Shown here in pieces: positions 7,943 to 15,650 of a DNA stretch of 64,000 nucleotides; position 1 is the first letter of the stretch; every line of letters starts with the position of its first letter. The stretch is taken from assembly GCF_027497495.1 (NCBI RefSeq), contig NZ_CP114205.1, positions 6,324,001 to 6,388,000 of the forward strand, written 5' to 3'. A program made the translations under genes and the position numbers. The notes under the pieces were generated by a model. The model was not told the DNA's origin and made no database searches. It worked only from the letters and a program-made list of their open reading frames with translations. Source of the DNA: Streptomyces tubercidicus. Its GTDB lineage: Bacteria > Actinomycetota > Actinomycetes > Streptomycetales > Streptomycetaceae.

Positions 7943-9211
7943 TCAGACGCAGTCGCGGACCGCGCGGGCGAGGATCCGAAGGCCCTCGTCCAGCTCCTCG
8001 GGGGTGGTCGTCAGCGCGGGCAGCAGCTTGACGACCTCGCTCTCCGGGCCGGAGGTCTCGATCAGCAGACCCAGCTCGAAGGCGCGCTTGGCAATCTTGT
8101 CGGCGACGGGCTTGTCGTTGAGCTCCATGCCCCACACCAGACCGCGGCCGCGGTACTCGGCGATGGCGTCCGGGTGCTCCTCGGCAATGGCCTTGAGGTG
8201 TGCTTCGACGATCTCACCGCGGGCGAGAGTCTGCTTCTCCATCTGGCCGTCGGCCCAGTAGGTGTCCAGCGTCGCGGCGGCGGTGACGAACGCCGGGTTG
8301 TTGCCACGGAAGGTGCCGTTGTGCTCGCCCGGCTCCCAGATGTCCAGCTCAGGCTTGAACAGGGTGAGCGCGAGCGGCAGGCCGTAGCCGCTGATGGACT
8401 TCGAGACGGTGACGATGTCCGGCACGATGCCCGCCTCCTCGAAGGAGAAGAAGGCACCCGTACGGCCGCAGCCCATCTGGATGTCGTCGACGATGAGCAG
8501 CATGTCCCAGCGCTCGCACAGGTCGGCGAGGGCGCGCAGCCACTCGGGACGGGCGACGTTGATGCCGCCCTCGCCCTGGACCGTCTCGACGATCACGGCG
8601 GCGGGGGTGTTCAGGCCGGAGCCCTGGTCCTCCAGCAGCCGCTCGAACCACAGGAAGTCCGGGTAGGTGCCGTCGAGGTAGTTGTCGAACGGCATCGGGG
8701 TGCCGTGCACCAGCGGGATACCGGCACCGGCCCGCTTCATGGAGTTACCGGTGACGGCGAGCGCGCCCAGCGACATGCCGTGGAAGGCGTTGGTGAAGGA
8801 CACGATCGACTCGCGGCCCTTGACCTTACGGGCCAGCTTCAGCGCGGCCTCGACGGAGTTGGCGCCCGTCGGGCCCGGGAACATGACCTTGTAGGGCAGG
8901 TCACGGGGCCGCAGGATGATGTTCTGGAACGACTCCAGGAAGGCCCGCTTGGCCGTGGTGGACATGTCCAGGCCGTGGGTGACGCCGTCCCGCTCGATGT
9001 AGTCGATCAGGGCGCGTTTGAGGACGGGGTTGTTGTGGCCGTAGTTGAGCGACCCGGCCCCGGCGAAGAAGTCGAGGTAGGTGTGGCCGTCCTCGTCGGT
9101 CATGCGGCTGCCCTGTGCACGGTCGAAGACGGTGGGCCAGCTACGGCAGTAGCTGCGGACCTCCGACTCCACGGTCTCGAAGACGCTCAGATCGGGCTGG
9201 GTGATGGTCAC
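7943..9211 (-). CDS. ectB: L-2,4-diaminobutyrate aminotransferase (ectoine pathway)
   Basis: The 422-residue class III PLP aminotransferase transfers an amino group from glutamate to aspartate semialdehyde to make L-2,4-diaminobutyrate. Visible landmarks are FFAGAGSLNYGHNNP, FPGPTGANSVEAALKLARK (cofactor phosphate loop), the cofactor aspartate in IVDDIQMGCGRTG, and the Schiff-base lysine in TVSKSISGYG. It is the second gene of the operon, 136 bp after ectA. Family length and the GPTGANS motif distinguish EctB from GABA or ornithine aminotransferases. Confidence 0.97.
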   Translation of the reverse strand: MTITQPDLSVFETVESEVRSYCRSWPTVFDRAQGSRMTDEDGHTYLDFFAGAGSLNYGHNNPVLKRALIDYIERDGVTHGLDMSTTAKRAFLESFQNIILRPRDLPYKVMFPGPTGANSVEAALKLARKVKGRESIVSFTNAFHGMSLGALAVTGNSMKRAGAGIPLVHGTPMPFDNYLDGTYPDFLWFERLLEDQGSGLNTPAAVIVETVQGEGGINVARPEWLRALADLCERWDMLLIVDDIQMGCGRTGAFFSFEEAGIVPDIVTVSKSISGYGLPLALTLFKPELDIWEPGEHNGTFRGNNPAFVTAAATLDTYWADGQMEKQTLARGEIVEAHLKAIAEEHPDAIAEYRGRGLVWGMELNDKPVADKIAKRAFELGLLIETSGPESEVVKLLPALTTTPEELDEGLRILARAVRDCV

Positions 9212-9347
9212 AGCATGCTCCTGGGAGATGAGTGGCGAAAGGTGAGGAAGTCTGTTGGGGGCTGGGCGGTACCGGCGGTGTCACGGGGTGTGGTGCCGGG
9301 TCCCGCACGGCCGCTGCGGCGTCGTCGCCGCGCGGTCCTGGGTGGCG

Positions 9348-9914
9348 TCAGTGCCCCGGGCGGGCCGGTGGCTCGAACGGGCCGATGAGGTGCAGCACCT
9401 CCGGCTCGTGGCCCTGCTCCGGGAACAGCCCTGCGTCAAAGAGCACCTCGCTCCTGAGCGGCACTGAGTGCCGCTCGGCGAAGGACGCGAACAACCGGTT
9501 GGATGCGGTGTTGTCGGGGGTGACGGTGGTCTCGACGAAACGTACGCCCAGCTCGTCCCTGGCGCGGGCGGTGAGCCCGTCCAGGAGTGCGGCCGCCAGT
9601 CCCTGCCCACGGTGCGCGTCGTCGACGGCGACCTGCCAGACGACGAGGGTCTCCGGGCGCTCCGGGCGGAGATATCCGGTGATGAAGGCGGCCGGTTCAC
9701 CCTTCGCGTCGCGGGCGACGACAGAGGTTGCGGCGAAGTCGCGACACCACAGGAGGTAGCTGTACGAGGAGTTGAGATCCAGCGTCTTCGAGTCGCGGGC
9801 GATGCGCCAGATCGCGGCTCCGTCCTCCACGCGTGGGGTGTCGAGCTTGAAGCCCTCCGGAAATTCTCTGATATCGCTTCGGGCACCGGCATGGTCTGCT
9901 TGTGCGGCGGTCAT
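9348..9914 (-). CDS. ectA: L-2,4-diaminobutyrate N-gamma-acetyltransferase
   Basis: The 188-residue GNAT-fold enzyme acetylates diaminobutyrate, the second step of ectoine synthesis. The acetyl-CoA loop is VAVDDAHRGQGLAAALL (about residue 100), and the EctA-specific LDLNSSYSYLLWCRDFAATS precedes it. I place the start at ATG 9914 (MTAAQADHAG); the frame stays open upstream to 10067, but that extension is Arg-rich and unlike the family. No clear ribosome-binding site precedes the ATG. It is the first gene of ectABCD. The roughly 600-nt region upstream holds a GlnR-like box and phased repeats. Confidence 0.95.
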   Translation of the reverse strand: MTAAQADHAGARSDIREFPEGFKLDTPRVEDGAAIWRIARDSKTLDLNSSYSYLLWCRDFAATSVVARDAKGEPAAFITGYLRPERPETLVVWQVAVDDAHRGQGLAAALLDGLTARARDELGVRFVETTVTPDNTASNRLFASFAERHSVPLRSEVLFDAGLFPEQGHEPEVLHLIGPFEPPARPGH

Positions 9915-10079
9915 GGGAATTAAATTTACCCAGGGAAAAAGGAAATTGCATCGCGGGCAGGGGTTACGGAACCGGCGAAGATGTGTTATCGCGCGGGGGC
10001 GCCCGTACGCGCGATGCCACCGCGAGATGCCCCGATTTGACCGGGATGTTCGGGGCAAAACGGACACGTTGTGTAGTCG

Positions 10080-10095
10080 GTCACAGCTCCGTAAC
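10080..10095. promoter_or_regulatory. GlnR-box-like site upstream of ectA
   Basis: GTCAC-AGCTCC-GTAAC matches the GlnR half-site pattern GTNAC-N6-GNAAC. It lies about 165 bp upstream of the ectA start. Work in S. coelicolor has reported direct GlnR control of ectABCD, which makes this a reasonable candidate. It could equally belong to the divergent amidohydrolase, but that start is over 400 bp away. Confidence 0.55.
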
Positions 10096-10320
10096 GCCTA
10101 TGAGATCCGCTCGAATTATGGGACTTGGCACTAGCGAAACCTTGGCGTTTGAGCTGCGGAAAAGCGGGCAGAAGAATACGGGAAGCTGTGCTCCCAGGGA
10201 ATTGGGAATTCGCCGCCGGAAGGTCACGCGGAAGGCCCATGGAATCCTGCGCGGCAAGACCGTGACAAGACCCCCGAGAACTTGCGCGAGGCGATCTCCG
10301 GGAAGAGTGTGTGAAACCTG

Positions 10321-10410
10321 CGGAGAGTTGCGGAGAACGCTCGGAGAACCGTGCCGCGTACGTGGCGGAAGCCCTACGGAGAGTGCGCGGAAAGCGGTCC
10401 GTACGGAAAG
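10321..10410. repeat. Phased CGGARA repeat cluster in the ectA/amidohydrolase intergenic region
   Basis: CGGAGA occurs at 10321, 10331, 10342 and 10377, with CGGAA variants at 10366, 10388 and 10404. Several spacings are 10-11 bp, one helical turn. Looser CGGAA/CGGGAA copies continue upstream (10157, 10179, 10217, 10229). The rest of the 9915-10516 region holds the GlnR-like box and no convincing gene. Aligned repeats on one DNA face suggest cooperative protein binding or curvature; this is inference. Confidence 0.5.
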
Positions 10411-10504
10411 TCCGCCACAGTGCCCGATCCCGGGAAATCGGCGGGGGGAAAGAGGGTTGTTCAACGGGCGCGACCGCCCCGGCCGCCCGCCGTGGTGCGG
10501 CGCC

Positions 10505-10510
10505 TACAGT
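10505..10510 (+). promoter_or_regulatory. -10 element for a leaderless amidohydrolase transcript
   Basis: TACAGT fits the actinobacterial TANNNT -10 consensus and sits 6 nt before the ATG at 10517. That places transcription start at or next to the start codon. No ribosome-binding site lies between them, which supports leaderless expression. Confidence 0.55.
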
Positions 10511-10516
10511 GCCGGT

Positions 10517-11617
10517 ATGACGTCCATGAGTGAAGGTGCGGTGCTGCACCTCAAGGGGAGGGTCCTCGTCGGACCGGACGACGTGCGCGACGAGCTGTGG
10601 GTGGTCGACGGCCGGGTGACGTTCGACCGGCCGGTGATGGCACGGGATGCCACCACGGTGACGGGCTGGGCCCTGCCGGGCCTGGTCGACGCGCACTGCC
10701 ATGTGGGCCTGGACGCACACGGCCCGGTGGACGCCCCCACCAGCGAAAAACAGGCGCTCACCGAGCGTGACGCCGGCACCCTGCTGCTCCGCGACGCAGG
10801 ATCCCCCTCCGACACCCGCTGGGTCGACGACCGCGAGGATCTGCCCCGGATCATCCGGGCCGGCCGCCACATCGCCCGTACCAAGCGCTATATCCGCAAC
10901 TACGCGCACGAGATCGAGCCGGAGGACCTGGTCGCCTACGTCGCCCAGGAGGCCCGCCGCGGCGACGGCTGGGTCAAGCTCGTCGGCGACTGGATCGACC
11001 GCTCCACGGGCGATCTGGCGGCCTGCTGGCCCCCGGGGGCGGTGAAGGCGGCCATCGCCGAGGCGCACCGGCTGGGCGCCCGGGTGACCGCCCACTGCTT
11101 CGCCGAGGACACCCTCGCCCCGCTCGTCGAGGCCGGAATCGACTGCATCGAGCACGCCACCGGGCTCACCGAGGACACCATCCCGCTGTTCGCCGAGCGC
11201 GGAGTGGCCATCGTCCCCACGCTCGTCAACATCGCCACCTTCCCGCAGCTCGCGGACGGCGGCGCGGCGAAGTTTCCGCGCTGGTCGGACCATATGCGGC
11301 GGCTGCACGCCCGCCGCTACGACACCGTCCGGGCGGCCTACGACGCCGGAGTGCCCGTCTTCGCCGGTACGGACGCCGGCGGCTCGCTCGCCCACGGGCT
11401 GGTGGCCGAGGAGGTCGTCGAGCTGACCCGGGCCGGTCTGCCCGCCGTGGCGGCCCTCTCCGCCACCACCTGGGGCGCCCGGGACTGGCTCGGCCGCCCC
11501 GGCCTCACCGAGGGCGCCTCGGCGGACCTGGTGGTCTACGAGAGCGATCCGCGCGAGGACGTCCGGGTGCTGGCCGCGCCCCGCCGGGTGGTGCTGCGGG
11601 GGCGGATCGTCGGGTAG
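10517..11617 (+). CDS. Amidohydrolase-family protein (metal-dependent, imidazolonepropionase-like)
   Basis: The 366-residue protein has the amidohydrolase TIM-barrel signature. The metal ligands HxH are in PGLVDAHCHVG (about residue 57), with histidines in VTAHCFAED and ECIEHATG-type sequence (here DCIEHATG) and the catalytic aspartate in FAGTDAGGS near residue 290. A small beta-sandwich formed by the N- and C-termini (VVDGRVTF, ASADLVVYE) completes the fold. The substrate is not predictable; relatives include prolidase-type and cyclic-amide hydrolases. It lies between ectABCD and the LAETG protein, as in other streptomycetes, but an ectoine-related role has not been shown. ATG 10526 is an alternative start. 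Confidence 0.85.
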   Translation: MTSMSEGAVLHLKGRVLVGPDDVRDELWVVDGRVTFDRPVMARDATTVTGWALPGLVDAHCHVGLDAHGPVDAPTSEKQALTERDAGTLLLRDAGSPSDTRWVDDREDLPRIIRAGRHIARTKRYIRNYAHEIEPEDLVAYVAQEARRGDGWVKLVGDWIDRSTGDLAACWPPGAVKAAIAEAHRLGARVTAHCFAEDTLAPLVEAGIDCIEHATGLTEDTIPLFAERGVAIVPTLVNIATFPQLADGGAAKFPRWSDHMRRLHARRYDTVRAAYDAGVPVFAGTDAGGSLAHGLVAEEVVELTRAGLPAVAALSATTWGARDWLGRPGLTEGASADLVVYESDPREDVRVLAAPRRVVLRGRIVG

Positions 11618-11635
11618 CCGCGGGGCGGCCGCCGG

Positions 11636-11676
11636 GGTGGTCCCGTGAACCGGCCCGGTCAACCGGGATCACCCGG
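11636..11676. terminator. Terminator-like inverted repeat after amidohydrolase
   Basis: GTGGTCCCG and CGGGATCAC pair with one G-U position, with a CCGG-rich interior. It lies shortly after the amidohydrolase stop at 11617. The remaining bases to 11885 contain no gene; a CCATTGG word occurs twice there (about 11747 and 11838). Confidence 0.4.
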
Positions 11677-11885
11677 GAGGTGGGGCGGCTGTGGCGCGGG
11701 TGGTGCCCCGTGTCGCGGGAATCGAATACAGGCACGGAAACCACCCATTGGGATGAACTGACGCCACGTGGCTGCCCGTTCACCCTCGGTGCGGACACGA
11801 TGTGCGGGTCGATGCCGTCGGCCCGCGCGATGTCCCCCATTGGCGCGGCCGGCGGCTCCATTTCTCCTGTGAGGGTTCCACACAC

Positions 11886-12887
11886 GTGTCCACCAGTCCC
11901 ACCAGCTCCTTCGGCATGCCCCGACGCCTCGCCGCGACCCTCGTCGCCACCGCGCTCACGGCCGGTCCCGCCGTCCTGCTCGGCGCCGTCCCCGCGCATG
12001 CCACCGGAGACCATGGCCCGGCCCGCGGCACCGCCGACGCGGTCGTGCTGCGCACCGGCGTGAACGTCGGGCTGCTCAACAAGACGCTCGACGTCCCGCT
12101 GAACGTCGCCCTCAACGAGGTGCACGCCCCGGCCTCGGCCAACAAGACCGCGCTCACCGTCAAGCTCGACGGCATCGACCACGGCAGGCCGTTCAGCGTG
12201 CTGCGCGCCGACGCCGCCACCGCACGGGCCACCGCCGACCGCCGGGCCGCCGAGGGCTACGCCAACCTCGTGCGGGCGAAGGTGCGGCTGCCCGGTCTGC
12301 CGCTGCTGTCCGTGATCGAGGTCCAGCAGGTCACCGCCAAGGCGACCTGTGAGGCGGGCGCGCGGCCCCGCGCCGAGGCGAATGTGCTGGGCACCGTGCG
12401 CGTCCTGGGCAAGAAGGTCACGCTCAGCACGGGCGGCACGACGAAGGTCAAGGTGCCGGGGACCGGCGAGGTGCGGCTGGACCTGTCCAAGAAGAGCGTC
12501 ACGTCCAAGGGCGCCGCGGCCACCGCCCTCGACCTCAATGTCTCCCTCAACCCGCTCAAGCTGAACGTCGCCGATGTGCAGGGCCGGGTCACCCTGGCCA
12601 AGGCAAGCTGCACCACACCGCGCGGCAAGGCGCCCGAGGACAACGCCACCAGCGGCGGCCAGACCGGCGGCGGCGAGATCGGCGGCACCGAGCCGGCCGG
12701 GGGCAAGGGCACCGAGGTGAAACCGGCGAACTCCGGGCCGCGCACCCAGAACCTCGCGGAGACCGGCGGCAGCTCGGCCACCCCGTACCTCGCCGGCGGC
12801 GCCGGGCTGCTGGTCGCCGCGGGCGCCGGTGCCATGGTCTTCGCCCGCCGGCGCCGCAGCGCCGCACCGCAGGGCGGCCGCGGCTGA
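11886..12887 (+). CDS. Cell-wall-anchored LAETG surface protein (SCO1860 family)
   Basis: From GTG 11886 the protein is 333 residues. It has a Sec signal peptide with a hydrophobic core near residues 13-35, ending VPAHA. The secreted body, about 200 residues, is rich in beta-like alternating sequence and has a Gly-rich linker (SGGQTGGGEIGG). At the C-terminus are the sorting motif LAETG, a hydrophobic helix and an Arg cluster (FARRRR). LAXTG is the class E sortase signal of streptomycetes, so the protein should be covalently attached to peptidoglycan. No sortase gene lies in the window. Its function is unknown. Two cysteines in the body (TCEAG, SCTTP) may form a disulphide. Confidence 0.88.
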   Translation: MSTSPTSSFGMPRRLAATLVATALTAGPAVLLGAVPAHATGDHGPARGTADAVVLRTGVNVGLLNKTLDVPLNVALNEVHAPASANKTALTVKLDGIDHGRPFSVLRADAATARATADRRAAEGYANLVRAKVRLPGLPLLSVIEVQQVTAKATCEAGARPRAEANVLGTVRVLGKKVTLSTGGTTKVKVPGTGEVRLDLSKKSVTSKGAAATALDLNVSLNPLKLNVADVQGRVTLAKASCTTPRGKAPEDNATSGGQTGGGEIGGTEPAGGKGTEVKPANSGPRTQNLAETGGSSATPYLAGGAGLLVAAGAGAMVFARRRRSAAPQGGRG

Positions 12888-12944
12888 CCGACCCCGTACG
12901 CCGCGCCGGTGCTGTGGGGGCGTCGCGCGCGGTGTACGGCCCGG

Positions 12945-12980
12945 GGTGTGCCGTACGGGCCGCGGACCGTACGGCACACC
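12945..12980. terminator. Bidirectional terminator between LAETG gene and cobalamin operon
   Basis: GGTGTGCCGTACGG (12945-12958) and its perfect 14-bp complement (12967-12980) flank an 8-nt loop. It is placed between convergent genes and can end both transcripts. Confidence 0.75.
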
Positions 12981-13036
12981 TCACCCCCGCCGGGCCCCGG
13001 AGCGTGGTCCGGCGGGCCCGGCCGCGGGCCTGCGCC

Positions 13037-14128
13037 CTACCCGAGCACCTCGCCCAGCGCTGTCACAAAGCGGTCCGTCGTCGCCCCGTCGCGCACCGCG
13101 AGCCGCAGCCAGTCGGGGCCCAGGCCGGGGAAGGTGTCCCCGCGGCGCACCGCGAAACCGCGGTCCCGCAGGGCGGCCCGTACCCCCTCCGCGTCCGGCA
13201 GCCGGATCAGCACGAACGGACCCGCCGCCGGGCCGGCCGCCTCGATCTGCCGGAAGGCGCTCAGCCGGGCCAGCAGCCGCTCCCGGTCCACGGCGGTCTC
13301 CTCGGCCGCCGCGGCCGCCTCCGCCAGCGCACGGGGCGTACAGCACGCCTCCGCGGCGGCCAGCGCGGGACTGGAGACCGGCCACAGCGGCTGGGCCCGC
13401 TCCAGGGCGGCGACGGTGTCCGGGGCGGCCAGCACATAGCCGATCCGCAGCCCGGCCAGCCCCCAGGTCTTGGTCAGGCTGCGCAGCACCACCAGCCCCG
13501 GCAGATCCGTCCGCCCGGCCAGTGCCTCGCGCTCACCGGGCACCGCGTCCATGAACGCCTCGTCCACCACCAGCGTCCGGCCCGGCCGCGCCAGGGAGGC
13601 CAGCACCTCCGCGGGGTGCAGCACCGAGGTGGGGTTGGTGGGGTTGCCGACGACGACCAGATCGGCGTCCTCGGGCACCGCGGCCGGGTCCAGCCGGAAA
13701 CCGTCCCGTGCGGTCAGCAGCACCCGGCCGACCGCGTGCCCGGCGTCCCGCAGCGCCGCCTCGGGCTCGGTGAACTGCGGATGCACCACCACCGGCCGGC
13801 GGGCCGCCACGGCCCGCGCGAGCAGCACGAACGCCTCCGCGGCCCCCGAGGTGAGCAGCACCCGGTCGACGGGCAGCCCGTGCCGCGCCGCCACCGCCCG
13901 GCGCGCCGCGCGGCCGTCCGGGTACGCGGCGAGACCGTCCAGCGACGCGGCCAGGTGCGCCTTGAGCCAGGCCGGGGGAGTGCCGGTGCGGACATTGACC
14001 GCCAGATCCGTCAGCCCGGCGTCCGCGCCCCGAACCTCGGCGTCGCCGTGATGCCGCAGGTCGGGTTCGTGCGGCGGGGCGGCCGTGCCGGGGTCCCGGA
14101 GCGGTGCGGACGCGGTGTGCGGGGGCAT
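13037..14128 (-). CDS. cobC: CobC-like PLP enzyme (threonine-phosphate decarboxylase family)
   Basis: The 363-residue class I/II aminotransferase-fold protein has the family elements LTSGAAEAF, VGNPTNPTSV, VVDEAFMD, the Schiff-base lysine in LRSLTKTWGLAGLR, and the terminal arginine segment DWLRLAVRD. In cobalamin clusters such proteins supply (R)-1-amino-2-propanol phosphate from threonine phosphate for the nucleotide loop. ATG 14128 lies just after the cbiX stop; GTG 14134 overlaps that stop as GTGA and is an alternative start. It is the last gene of the operon before the terminator. Actinobacterial members are annotated CobC by context, and decarboxylase activity is inferred. Confidence 0.82.
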   Translation of the reverse strand: MPPHTASAPLRDPGTAAPPHEPDLRHHGDAEVRGADAGLTDLAVNVRTGTPPAWLKAHLAASLDGLAAYPDGRAARRAVAARHGLPVDRVLLTSGAAEAFVLLARAVAARRPVVVHPQFTEPEAALRDAGHAVGRVLLTARDGFRLDPAAVPEDADLVVVGNPTNPTSVLHPAEVLASLARPGRTLVVDEAFMDAVPGEREALAGRTDLPGLVVLRSLTKTWGLAGLRIGYVLAAPDTVAALERAQPLWPVSSPALAAAEACCTPRALAEAAAAAEETAVDRERLLARLSAFRQIEAAGPAAGPFVLIRLPDAEGVRAALRDRGFAVRRGDTFPGLGPDWLRLAVRDGATTDRFVTALGEVLG

Positions 14129-14130
14129 GC

Positions 14131-15039
14131 TCACCGTTCCCCGGCGCCCGTGGTCAGCGGCGCGCTCTGGCTGGCCGCGCCGTACGCCGGCCGGGCGTCC
14201 TCCGCCGCCGCCCGGCCACCGTCCGGCGCACCGCCGAGCGGCGGCTCGCCCGCCACCACCGCGCCGTAGCGCTCCATGATCACGTCGGCCAGCTCGGGCT
14301 CCGGGCCGATCACCGTCGCACCGAAGACCTGGATGCCGGGGTGGGCCATGGCCCAGCCCTCGGCCTGCATGTGCAGCCGCTCCACCGGGCCGCCGGGGAG
14401 GAGGAAGTAGGGCAGCACCACGATCCGGCCGGGGCCGCCGGGCCCCGCCGTGGCCGCGAGCGCCTGGCACCGGTCCAGGCCCGCCGGGACGTCGGGTGCC
14501 GCCTGCGAGACGAACGCGGTCTCCACGCCCGCGAAGCCGCGCCCCTCCCACAACAGCCGCGCGGCCCGCGCCACCTCGGCATTGGCGTACGGATCGGTCG
14601 AACCGCGGCCCACCAGCAGCACCATGGTGCGGGCCCGGTCGGCGGGGGTGCGGGCGCCGCTGCCCAGCGCCTCGTCCAGCCGCCGCTCCAGTGCGTCGAG
14701 CAGCGCGGGGTGCGGGCCCGGCTCGGCGCCGACGGCGAGGACGAGCCCGGGGTGGCGCTCCGCCGCCCGCTCCAGCACCGTGGGCAGCCCGTCCGGGACC
14801 GGCCCGGTCGGGGCGGTCAGCAGGGGTATGACGACGATCCGGGGCACGCCCCGCACGACGAGACCGTCGATGGCGCCGTCCAGCGGCAACGACGAGGCCG
14901 GGGTGCCGAAGAACCCGCCGGCGACCGGCACCTCGGGGTGTCGCGCGGCGAGCAGACGCACCAGTGCGTGCAGGGCGGCGGCCCCGCCTTCGTCGCGGGT
15001 GCCGTGACCGGCGATGAGCAGTGCGGGAGGGGTCGTCAC
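14131..15039 (-). CDS. cbiX: Sirohydrochlorin cobaltochelatase, CbiX-like
   Basis: The 302-residue protein starts at GTG 15039 after AAGGAG. The CbiX/SirB fold appears twice. The N-terminal half carries LLIAGHGTRDEGG (metal-ligand histidine) and the C-terminal half carries VLLVGRGSTDP and VVLPYFLLPGG with a downstream histidine-containing segment (ERLHMQAEG). This two-domain form inserts cobalt into sirohydrochlorin (or iron in siroheme paralogues). The start overlaps the upstream gene stop (GTGA), so translation is coupled. The C-terminal tail after residue 270 is Ala/Gly-rich and probably disordered. Confidence 0.85.
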   Translation of the reverse strand: MTTPPALLIAGHGTRDEGGAAALHALVRLLAARHPEVPVAGGFFGTPASSLPLDGAIDGLVVRGVPRIVVIPLLTAPTGPVPDGLPTVLERAAERHPGLVLAVGAEPGPHPALLDALERRLDEALGSGARTPADRARTMVLLVGRGSTDPYANAEVARAARLLWEGRGFAGVETAFVSQAAPDVPAGLDRCQALAATAGPGGPGRIVVLPYFLLPGGPVERLHMQAEGWAMAHPGIQVFGATVIGPEPELADVIMERYGAVVAGEPPLGGAPDGGRAAAEDARPAYGAASQSAPLTTGAGER

Positions 15040-15650
15040 GAGGTCTCCTTGGTGCCGGAGGGTCCGCTGCCGGGCGCCGGGTCGCCGACGACCGCCGTCC
15101 ACCGACCCGGGCCACGGCGGGGCGGGTTGGGGGACGTCATGACGATATCCGCAGCGGAGGAGCGGTCGGTGGCCGCTCCCTCCCTACCAGCGGTAAGGGC
15201 ACCGGTGTCCGTTACAGCGGGCCCGGCCAGCGCACAGGTCGCCCGGGGCGGCCGACCCCGCGGCGCCGACTTCTGCTTGCCCGCGACCAGTTCGGCGCCC
15301 GGCCCCGCGGCCAGCAGCGCCGCCGCCTCCGCCACGCTCGGCGTCCCGACGGCGGCCGCCACGGACGCGGACGGCCCCGGTACCGGCACCGCCGCCAGGG
15401 CCGCCGCCGGGAACGACCGCAACGGCACGCCCAGCTGTCGCGCCGCCCCGAGCAGACCCGGCTCCGCCGCCTTGGCCGCGACCGTCGCCAGCGCGACGAC
15501 CGGCCGGTCCGTACATCCCGCCGCGGCGCGGGCGGCCGCGATCAGCTCCAGCACCTCGGACACCGGGACGCCGCGGCTCGCGCCCACCCCGACGACCAGC
15601 GGCGCGGCGGGATGGGCGGACCGGCCGGTGTCGTGGGGTGCCGGGCTCAT
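15036..15650 (-). CDS. CobE / CbiG C-terminal-like cobalamin biosynthesis protein
   Basis: The 204-residue protein begins LVVGVGASRGVPVSEVLELI after a short leader, and contains VALATVAAKAAEPGLLGAA and SVAEAAALLAAGPGAELVAGKQKS. These are the conserved blocks of the CobE/CbiG-C family, associated with precorrin/cobalt-precorrin ring contraction steps. The normal domain is about 130 residues; the last 60 are Pro/Gly/Arg-rich and look disordered. It overlaps both neighbours by ATGA/GTGA, placing it firmly inside the operon. Its precise biochemical role is poorly defined in the family. Confidence 0.8.
   Translation of the reverse strand: MSPAPHDTGRSAHPAAPLVVGVGASRGVPVSEVLELIAAARAAAGCTDRPVVALATVAAKAAEPGLLGAARQLGVPLRSFPAAALAAVPVPGPSASVAAAVGTPSVAEAAALLAAGPGAELVAGKQKSAPRGRPPRATCALAGPAVTDTGALTAGREGAATDRSSAADIVMTSPNPPRRGPGRWTAVVGDPAPGSGPSGTKETS

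Noticed and set aside
10081..10464. 127-codon minus-strand frame in the ectA upstream gap
   Set aside because: No ribosome-binding site or recognised domain, composition unlike neighbours, and it overlaps the GlnR-like box and repeat cluster.
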